From Candidatus Nomurabacteria bacterium (GTDB lineage: Bacteria > Patescibacteriota > Minisyncoccia > Phycocordibacterales > UBA9973), in NCBI GenBank assembly GCA_943356425.1, contig CALRFE010000027.1, positions 1 through 8,081 of the forward strand: a stretch of 8,081 nt of DNA, in the 5' to 3' direction. Within the stretch, counting starts at the first letter, position 1; each line of letters starts with the position of its first letter. Below the pieces are notes generated by a model. The model searched no databases. It was given only the letters and a program-made list of their open reading frames with translations, and was not told the origin of the DNA. This document shows, one piece after another, positions 1 to 5,124 of the stretch. Position numbers and translations under genes: made by a program.

Positions 1-1241
1 AATTAGATGCATACGACAAGCTCCGCGAGGAAGCAGAAAAACGTGATCACAAAAAACTCGGCCGTGAACTTGATCTCTTTACATTCTCCGAACTCGTCGG
101 AGCAGGACTTCCCCTTTGGACTCCGCGCGGTACGCTCATTCGTGATCTCCTCGATGGATTCGTATGGGAACTTCGTCAAAAAGTTGGCTACGAACGTGTT
201 GATATTCCGCACATCACCAAAAAAGATCTATACGAGCGAAGTGGTCACTGGGATAAATTTAAAGAAGACCTTTTCCGCATCAACACTCGTGAGGGACATG
301 AGTTTGCAATGAAGCCGATGAACTGCCCGCATCACACGCAAATTTTTGCGCGCAAACAATGGAGTTACCGCGACATGCCTGAACGCTATGCATCGACGAC
401 AAAGGTCTACCGTGATGAACAGTCAGGTGAACTCGCAGGACTCTCTCGTGTACGTTCGATCACACAAGACGATGCGCACGTGTTCTGTCGACCGAACCAA
501 GTCAAAGAAGAAATCGCGAAAATTTACGACATTGTGCAGAAATTCTACGGTACATTTGGATTTACGCTCGTTCCGCGTCTTTCGCTTCACGATAGTAATA
601 ACATGTCCGCATATCTTGGAACCGAAGAGGCTTGGCTTTCTGCTGAAGAAGAACTCCGATCGATGGTCAGAGAAAAAGGAGAAACGGCAATTGAAGCAGT
701 CGGTGAAGCAGCATTTTACGGACCAAAAATTGATTTCATGGCAAAAGATTCGATCGGACGACAATGGCAAGTTGCGACAATCCAGCTTGACTCGAATATG
801 CCCGAGCGGTTTGATCTTTACTGTATCAACGAAAAAGGCGTCCAAGAACGCGTCGTAATGATCCACGCGGCGATCATGGGCTCAATCGAACGATTCCTTT
901 CAGTGCTCATCGAACACTATGCGGGGAAATTCCCAACATGGCTCTCACCGACGCAAGTTGCGATCATTCCTGTTCGAGAAAATCACAATGATGGCGCGCA
1001 AGCATTGGCGCAGAAATTACGCGATGCTCACATTCGTACAGAGATCGCAAGTGACGACAACAGTCTTGGTAAACGCATTCATGCGGCAAAAGGAATGGGC
1101 ACGCCATATACGATCGTCTTGGGAGATGCAGAGATCGCAAGCGGAAACCTCACGATCGAAAAACAAGACGGCACAAAAATTGAGATGGGAAATGATGATT
1201 TTCTCGCGATGGTTAGAGAAGAGATCAAAAATCGAAATTAA
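1..1241 (+). CDS. thrS: Threonyl-tRNA synthetase (3' part, 5' end outside window)
   Basis: Class II synthetase that charges tRNA-Thr with threonine in the cytoplasm. The reading frame is open from base 3 and gives about 412 codons, so the N-terminal TGS/editing portion, if present, lies upstream; the ATG at 309 is internal. The visible part opens with RDHKKLGRELDLF, the usual entry to the catalytic core. It continues through MKPMNCPHH, YRDEQSGELAGLSRVR (motif 2) and TQDDAHVFC to IHAAIMGSIERF (motif 3). The three zinc/threonine ligands of the family are present: Cys at 324-326, His at 477-479 and His at 864-866. The anticodon-binding domain fills about 930-1238. Oddity: the residue after the third ligand, Arg in E. 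coli ThrRS (HRA), is Ala here. The stop TAA is followed eight bases later by a strong hairpin terminator. Identification is secure. Confidence 0.97.
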   Translation, partial: LDAYDKLREEAEKRDHKKLGRELDLFTFSELVGAGLPLWTPRGTLIRDLLDGFVWELRQKVGYERVDIPHITKKDLYERSGHWDKFKEDLFRINTREGHEFAMKPMNCPHHTQIFARKQWSYRDMPERYASTTKVYRDEQSGELAGLSRVRSITQDDAHVFCRPNQVKEEIAKIYDIVQKFYGTFGFTLVPRLSLHDSNNMSAYLGTEEAWLSAEEELRSMVREKGETAIEAVGEAAFYGPKIDFMAKDSIGRQWQVATIQLDSNMPERFDLYCINEKGVQERVVMIHAAIMGSIERFLSVLIEHYAGKFPTWLSPTQVAIIPVRENHNDGAQALAQKLRDAHIRTEIASDDNSLGKRIHAAKGMGTPYTIVLGDAEIASGNLTIEKQDGTKIEMGNDDFLAMVREEIKNRN

Positions 1242-1248
1242 TGTAATT

Positions 1249-1299
1249 CTAAAATAAAAAAGAGGAAACTGAAATTCAGTTTCCTCTTTTTTATTTTAG
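1249..1299. terminator. Perfect palindromic bidirectional terminator between thrS and the small - strand ORF
   Basis: Two 25-base arms (1249-1273 and 1275-1299) are exact reverse complements around a single central base. The GC-containing core is GAGGAAACTGA/TCAGTTTCCTC, and each side carries an A-run that reads as a T-tract on the other strand. It therefore works as an intrinsic terminator both ways: for thrS on the + strand and for the 43-codon ORF arriving on the - strand, whose stop is only 11 bases away. The outer module TAAAATAAAAAAG recurs in the terminator at 2197-2241. Confidence 0.92.
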
Positions 1300-1309
1300 T
1301 TACGACAGT

Positions 1310-1441
1310 TCAGTCGAGCGGCACATATTTGATTTTTTTCTCAAAATGAATCGCTTCATTTCTGATTTTCGCTAATTTGTTCTTTTCATTCTGTTCCTTG
1401 TTCAGGTATTTCTTGCGTTTTTTGTCGTTTTTGTAACACAT
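1310..1441 (-). CDS. Small basic 43-residue protein of unknown function
   Basis: ATG at 1441-1439, TGA at 1312-1310. The product begins MCYKNDKKRKKYLNKEQ and ends KKIKYVPLD. It is Lys-rich (12 Lys, 2 Arg against 6 Asp/Glu), has no membrane segment or signal peptide, and looks helical in the middle. I do not recognise a family; it does not match the ribosomal proteins bS21 or bL36 as I remember them. Support comes from context: a consensus sigma70-type promoter starts about 18 bases upstream of the ATG and a perfect bidirectional terminator begins just after the stop, so ORF and signals form one compact unit. There is no Shine-Dalgarno sequence. The alternative is that the roughly 210-nt transcript is a non-coding RNA and the ORF is incidental; the clean start-to-stop fit favours coding only modestly. 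Confidence 0.55.
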   Translation of the reverse strand: MCYKNDKKRKKYLNKEQNEKNKLAKIRNEAIHFEKKIKYVPLD

Positions 1442-1458
1442 AATGAATGTAATTTGGT

Positions 1459-1503
1459 TAAGGATATTATATCATATTTTATATAAATTGTCAAATATCC
1501 TTA
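1459..1503. repeat. 10-bp inverted repeat bracketing the small-ORF promoter
   Basis: TAAGGATATT at 1459-1468 is repeated in exact inverted form (AATATCCTTA) at 1494-1503. The arms overlap the outer edges of the -10 and -35 hexamers of the - strand promoter, with 25 bases between them. Such placement suits an operator bound by a dimer or a DNA loop. Function is inferred from position only. Confidence 0.6.
1466..1494 (-). promoter_or_regulatory. Consensus sigma70-type promoter of the small - strand ORF
   Basis: Read on the - strand: -35 TTGACA at 1494-1489, a 17-base spacer, -10 TATAAT at 1471-1466. Both hexamers match consensus exactly. The spacer ends in TGA, giving an extended -10 (TGn). 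The predicted start of transcription is near 1459, leaving a leader of about 18 bases without a Shine-Dalgarno sequence. Confidence 0.9.
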
Positions 1504-1516
1504 TAAATCAAGGTGT

Positions 1517-1545
1517 TTGACAGATTATATATTTTATGACAAAAT
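1517..1545 (+). promoter_or_regulatory. Promoter of the nucleotide kinase gene
   Basis: -35 TTGACA at 1517-1522 (exact consensus), a 17-base spacer ending in TGA, then -10 CAAAAT at 1540-1545 (4 of 6 matches, extended by TGn). The predicted start near 1552 leaves only about 13 bases before the kinase ATG. It points away from the - strand promoter, with the two -35 boxes back to back 22 bases apart. Confidence 0.75.
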
Positions 1546-1561
1546 GTGAAAAATTCTTCAC
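1546..1561. repeat. 16-bp near-palindrome at the kinase transcription start
   Basis: GTGAAAAATTCTTCAC has 5-base arms GTGAA/TTCAC that are exact and an interior that is palindromic apart from one mismatched pair. It lies between the -10 box and the ATG at 1565, where a repressor could block initiation or a small hairpin could sit at the start codon. A regulatory role is inferred. Confidence 0.4.
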
Positions 1562-1564
1562 ATC

Positions 1565-2191
1565 ATGCAAAAACTTAACTTACCGGAATTGCTCGTCATT
1601 ACGGGACAAAGCGGAGCAGGAAAAGGCACTGTTACTAAGATCTTGTCGAGACTATGCCTCGAAAGAGATATCCCTATCGTCAAAATGGGTACTGGTGACG
1701 CCATCCGCATCGCATGCGAAAAAGACACATATCTTTTCAATAAGATGCGAAAACTCCACAACACTGGAGAGAAACAACCAGGATTCTTTGCCCTTGGACT
1801 TTGGTTCATCGCAATTGGAAATATTATGAGGGAAGGCAACCTGAACATTTTAGAAGGAGCACCGCGCTCAGAACGACAAGTAGAAGATTTGGTAGAATTG
1901 ATCGAATGCGGATATTTCTCATCACTTAAAATAGTAGAAGTGATCGCACCGAATAGAATTTGCAAAAAGCGCCTGATCGCTCGAACTAAAAAAGACAAGC
2001 GTTCTGACCTCTCTATCGATGAGAAGCCCGGAATTCCTGATGTACGGAAAATTAGGAGGAAGATGGCGTGGTGGAACGAACGCCGTGCAAGGATCGTCCG
2101 TACTGCAAAAAAAGCTGGAATATATCTTCAGATCGACAACAGCGGTAAAAAACAGAACACCGAACGGGGGCTCATTAAGTTATTTGCATAA
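1565..2191 (+). CDS. Adenylate kinase-like nucleoside monophosphate kinase
   Basis: Predicted cytoplasmic P-loop kinase of 208 residues that moves a phosphate from ATP to a nucleoside monophosphate. Signatures of the Adk family appear in order: P-loop GQSGAGKGT (14-22), TGDAIR (43-48, equivalent to the TGDxLR of the NMP-binding site), and EGAPRSERQ (97-105, equivalent to DGFPRTxxQ). A LID-like Arg-rich segment follows (R140, R146, D148) and then RRKMAWW. The second position of the usual GFPR motif is Ala, not Phe. The LID is short and lacks zinc-binding cysteines. The start is fixed by the in-frame stop at 1547; ATG 1565 is the only ATG between it and the domain, and it has no Shine-Dalgarno sequence. 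It is a single-gene unit with its own promoter and terminator. Divergence from standard Adk suggests a paralogue with altered nucleotide preference; AMP, CMP and dNMPs are all possible. Confidence 0.8.
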   Translation: MQKLNLPELLVITGQSGAGKGTVTKILSRLCLERDIPIVKMGTGDAIRIACEKDTYLFNKMRKLHNTGEKQPGFFALGLWFIAIGNIMREGNLNILEGAPRSERQVEDLVELIECGYFSSLKIVEVIAPNRICKKRLIARTKKDKRSDLSIDEKPGIPDVRKIRRKMAWWNERRARIVRTAKKAGIYLQIDNSGKKQNTERGLIKLFA

Positions 2192-2196
2192 TTGAT

Positions 2197-2241
2197 TAAA
2201 ATAAAAAAGGATGAACTTAAAGTTCATCCTTTTTTATTTTA
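2197..2241. terminator. Palindromic bidirectional terminator between convergent kinase and ITPase genes
   Basis: Arms 2197-2218 and 2220-2241 are exact 22-base reverse complements around one base, with core GGATGAACTT/AAGTTCATCC flanked by A/T runs. It terminates the kinase transcript on the + strand. On the - strand it terminates the gyrB-ITPase transcript, and the ITPase stop codon (2234-2236) and last codon lie within the arm. Confidence 0.92.
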
Positions 2242-2782
2242 GAGAAAGCTTATGAAGCAGATCATCAAGTGCACGACCTCGATGTGAGAATTTATTTTTT
2301 TCTTCTGCAGAAAATTCGATCATTGGACGATCAGTACCATCGATCTGCACAAAGAGATCAAATTCGCGACCGTTGTCGTCTTGAACTTTCGGCTTGACGA
2401 CATCACCGTTTATTCTTCCCTCTCCAATGATCACATCGTTTGCTCCGCGCATCAGACCGAGCCGACACACGACTTCGATACGACTACCGGCAAATTTTTC
2501 TCCCATTTCAAACGGTTTGAATGCAGAGAAAAAATCTCGAATATACGGACCAGGAAAACCATTGAGTGCACTAAAATGTACTGATGTATCATCAACGAGC
2601 ACCGGCTCTTGTAAAACTTCAAATGCATGTGCAAGTTTATGGCGCAAAATATCTTCTGGCTTTCCTTGAATCTCATATCCATCGACTTGTTTTTGTTCGC
2701 AATCAAAAAACTCGCCGAGTTTTAGTGATAGCTCTCGAAATTTGAGCGTATTACCGGTAACAATGGCGAGTTTTGGTTTCAT
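2234..2782 (-). CDS. HAM1/ITPase-family non-canonical purine NTP pyrophosphatase
   Basis: Predicted house-cleaning enzyme that hydrolyses ITP, dITP and XTP to monophosphate plus pyrophosphate, keeping deaminated purines out of nucleic acids; family name HAM1 (bacterial RdgB, eukaryotic ITPA). The 182 residues show TGNTLKFRE (9-17), VLVDDTSVHFSALNGFPGPYI (61-81, catalytic acidic site) and EEKNKFSHRGRAL (160-172, substrate-binding SHR). The central motif and the YEIQGKPEDI stretch (36-45) resemble human ITPA (EDT...GLPGPYIKWF) more than E. coli RdgB (DDSGL...GAPGIYSARY). The family's FG(Y/W)DPxF motif is not recognisable; REFDLFVQ (139-146) stands at its place and keeps the Asp. It follows gyrB by 34 bases with no terminator between, so they probably form one operon. 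The upstream sequence is GA-rich without a clear Shine-Dalgarno. Confidence 0.88.
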   Translation of the reverse strand: MKPKLAIVTGNTLKFRELSLKLGEFFDCEQKQVDGYEIQGKPEDILRHKLAHAFEVLQEPVLVDDTSVHFSALNGFPGPYIRDFFSAFKPFEMGEKFAGSRIEVVCRLGLMRGANDVIIGEGRINGDVVKPKVQDDNGREFDLFVQIDGTDRPMIEFSAEEKNKFSHRGRALDDLLHKLSLK

Positions 2783-2816
2783 CTCTTTAATCTCTTCTTT
2801 TTAATCTTTACTCTGA

Positions 2817-4898
2817 CTATATGTCGAGTTCTGCCATCTTTGCATGCGTCTGAATAAACGATTTTCGAGGAGCAACTTCAGAGCCCATGAGCATATCAAA
2901 TACCTTGTCTGCATCAGCCGCATCATTGATAGAAACTTGCTTAAGAATTCGGCGTTCAGGATCCATCGTCGTCTCCCAGAGCTCTTCGGCGTTCATTTCT
3001 CCGAGACCTTTGTATCGTTGTACATGAATTTTTGAAGATTTCTTTCCCTTCACTTCTTCTGTTTCTTCTTCAGTATTTTCTTCAATTGATTCATCCCCTT
3101 CTACGATTTCAAGATCAGGTGCATCTTTGCCGATGACTTTTATCTTTTCCGCTTCATCATATGCGTAGAAGATTTCTTTTCCTTTCTTGATCTTGTAGAG
3201 CGGTGGTTGTGCGATGTAAATAAATCCGCCATCGATCAACGGTTTGAAATATCGATAGAAAAGCGTGAGAATAAGCGTACGAATGTGTGCTCCGTCCACG
3301 TCGGCATCTGTCGCAATAATTATTTTGTGGTAACGTAATTTTTCAATATCAAATGTATCACCGATCGCCGTACCCATGGCAACAACGAGGTTTTTGATCT
3401 GCTCTGATGCGAGCATGCGATCGAGGCGTGCACGTTCGATGTTCAAAATTTTTCCTCGAAGTGGCAAGATCGCCTGTGTGCGTCTGTCGCGACCAGTTTT
3501 TGCAGTACCACCTGCAGAATCTCCCTCTACGATAAATATTTCTGATTCAGTTGCATTCTTTGTCTGGCAGTCTGCGAGTTTTCCCGGAAGTGTCATACCT
3601 TCGAGTGCCCCTTTGCGTAAAATAGAATCCTTCGCTGCTTTTGCAGCTTTACGTGCGCGAACAGCGAGGATCGCTTTGTTGATGATAACTTTTGCTTCAT
3701 CAGGATTTTCTTCAAGGAAATTTGCAAATGCATCACCGAACGCAGTTGCGACCGCACCTTGTGCTTCCATTGAGCCCAATTTTGCTTTTGTCTGTCCTTC
3801 AAATTGAATTTCGCGGAGCTTCACGGAAATAACTGCAGTCAGACCTTCGAGCACGTCTTCTCCAGTAAATCCACCGTCAGATTCTTTGATCGCATTGTTC
3901 TTTTTGCCGTACGTATTGAGCAATCGCGTGAGCGCAGTTTTGAAACCAGTCACATGTGTACCGCCTTCGGGAGTATAGATGTTGTTTGCAAATGGTACGA
4001 TCTTGGTACCGATGTCATCAATATATTGGAGTGCGACTTCAACACCTACCCCATCTTGTTCTTTTTCGACGTAGAAAATAGTATCTTGGACAGGCTTTTG
4101 GAGCTTGTTGTAAAAAGCGACGAGCGAGACCAATCCGCCTTCGAAATAAAATGAATATGATGGGACTTCGAGCCCGAGTTCAGAAAACCAGAACGCATCT
4201 TCAAGACTATTTTTTCCAGTAAATAATATTTTTGGATCGACTTCTCGTGCATCAATGATCGTGATCTTGAGACCTTTGACCAAATATGCTTGCTGGCGCA
4301 AGTGGTTGACGATCGTATCCCATGAAAATTTTGTGCCTTCTTTGAAGATCTCTTCGTCAGGCAAGAATGTGATAATCGTGCCATGCGCCTTTGAACTTGC
4401 AATTTTTTTGACTGTGGATTTTTTCTTTCCTTTTGAATATTCTTGGATATACTTTCCTCCATCACGATGCACTTCTGCCTTTGTGTAGACTGAGAGAGCG
4501 TTAACCACTGAAGCACCGACACCGTGGAGGCCTCCAGAGACTTTGTAGCCGGATTCATCACCGCCGAATTTTCCTCCAGCATGGAGCGTGGTCATCACTG
4601 TTTCAAGTGCAGACACTTTTGTTTTTGAGTGAACATCGACAGGAATACCTCGGCCGTTGTCGGCAACGCGGATGTGGTCATCAGGAAGAAGCACGACTTC
4701 GATCATGGTACATTGTCCTGCCATCGCTTCGTCGCGCGAGTTGTCGAAAATTTCCCAGACCAAATGATGCAATCCTTCAGGACCGGTCGAACCGATATAC
4801 ATGCCGGGACGACGACGTACGGGTTCGAGACCTTCAAGAACGGAAATAGAATCCGCGCCGTATTTACCCTCTACTTTTTTGAGATTGTCTTTAGCCAT
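2817..4898 (-). CDS. gyrB: DNA gyrase subunit B
   Basis: ATPase subunit of the A2B2 type IIA topoisomerase that introduces negative supercoils. The 693 residues contain the GHKL ATPase with catalytic Glu49 and Asn53 (EIFDNSRDEA), DNGRGIP (80-86), GGKFGGDESGYKVSGGLHGVG (108-128), and the transducer lysine in EGQTKAKLG (367-375). The TOPRIM domain has Glu458 in VEGDSAGG and metal-binding DADVD (531-535). The C-terminal signature is QRYKGLGEMN (627-636), followed by PRKSFI and a final ELDI. An acidic insert (about 595-622, many Glu) sits between TOPRIM and QRYKGLGEM and makes the protein longer than the compact B. subtilis type. GyrB is preferred over ParE by overall motif wording. The start ATG at 4898 is the first ATG after an in-frame TAA upstream. 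There is no good Shine-Dalgarno. The stop TAG is followed by the ITPase gene in the same direction. Confidence 0.97.
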   Translation of the reverse strand: MAKDNLKKVEGKYGADSISVLEGLEPVRRRPGMYIGSTGPEGLHHLVWEIFDNSRDEAMAGQCTMIEVVLLPDDHIRVADNGRGIPVDVHSKTKVSALETVMTTLHAGGKFGGDESGYKVSGGLHGVGASVVNALSVYTKAEVHRDGGKYIQEYSKGKKKSTVKKIASSKAHGTIITFLPDEEIFKEGTKFSWDTIVNHLRQQAYLVKGLKITIIDAREVDPKILFTGKNSLEDAFWFSELGLEVPSYSFYFEGGLVSLVAFYNKLQKPVQDTIFYVEKEQDGVGVEVALQYIDDIGTKIVPFANNIYTPEGGTHVTGFKTALTRLLNTYGKKNNAIKESDGGFTGEDVLEGLTAVISVKLREIQFEGQTKAKLGSMEAQGAVATAFGDAFANFLEENPDEAKVIINKAILAVRARKAAKAAKDSILRKGALEGMTLPGKLADCQTKNATESEIFIVEGDSAGGTAKTGRDRRTQAILPLRGKILNIERARLDRMLASEQIKNLVVAMGTAIGDTFDIEKLRYHKIIIATDADVDGAHIRTLILTLFYRYFKPLIDGGFIYIAQPPLYKIKKGKEIFYAYDEAEKIKVIGKDAPDLEIVEGDESIEENTEEETEEVKGKKSSKIHVQRYKGLGEMNAEELWETTMDPERRILKQVSINDAADADKVFDMLMGSEVAPRKSFIQTHAKMAELDI

Positions 4899-5024
4899 CC
4901 CATTACAAAAATTTAATAATAATTTTTAGTTTTATTCGACTGTGTAAAATTTCAATCTATCTCATTGTCCTTCTAATTTAAGCTGATTTTGTAACGGGAC
5001 AAGTACGAAAAATAAAATTAATTA

Positions 5025-5040
5025 ACTGCCGGAAAGCAGT
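5025..5040 (-). promoter_or_regulatory. Hairpin at the 5' end of the gyrB leader
   Basis: On the - strand ACTGC and GCAGT form a five-pair stem, plus one possible T-G pair, around a small TTCC loop. It starts about 9 bases after the predicted transcription start and is followed by a T-rich stretch. It may be a 5' stabilising hairpin or a weak attenuator; which one cannot be told from sequence. Confidence 0.4.
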
Positions 5041-5055
5041 GTTATTTACCTATCT

Positions 5056-5064
5056 ATTATAGCA
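5056..5064 (-). promoter_or_regulatory. Extended -10 promoter for gyrB
   Basis: On the - strand TGCTATAAT at 5064-5056 is a perfect extended -10 (TGn plus TATAAT). The -35 position holds only TAGGAA, so activity would depend on the extended element. Transcription would start near 5049, giving a gyrB leader of about 150 bases. The box directly follows the T-tract of the terminator at 5064-5093. Confidence 0.7.
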
Positions 5065-5093
5065 AAAAAGTACTAATTTTCCTAGTACTTTTT
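5064..5093 (-). terminator. Intrinsic terminator of the surface-protein gene
   Basis: An 11-bp perfect stem (5065-5075 with 5083-5093; AAAAAGTACTA/TAGTACTTTTT) encloses a 7-base loop, and the - strand carries a run of six T after it. It lies 32 bases beyond the stop of the large - strand gene and immediately before the gyrB -10 box. The stem is AT-rich, so termination may be leaky into gyrB. Confidence 0.8.
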
Positions 5094-5124
5094 CACCTAA
5101 AAATGGTCAAAATATGCTTGATTT

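Noticed and set aside
423..866. Antisense ORF within thrS
   Set aside because: It overlaps a certain gene entirely and carries no recognisable motif.
309..1241. ATG at 309 as the start of thrS
   Set aside because: The frame is open back to the window edge and encodes conserved ThrRS core upstream (RDHKKLGRELDLF), so this ATG is internal.
1242..1564. tRNA or known structured RNA in the gap
   Set aside because: No cloverleaf, CCA end or recognisable RNase P, tmRNA or SRP motif was seen; the region is explained by terminator, small ORF and promoters.
3030..3120. Frameshift or assembly error in gyrB at the Glu-rich stretch
   Set aside because: The frame stays open and resumes at KIHVQRYKGLGEM without loss of conserved sequence.
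4046..4582. 178-codon ORF in another frame of gyrB
   Set aside because: The gyrB frame here holds unmistakable ATPase motifs; this one is a Ser/Lys-rich shadow.
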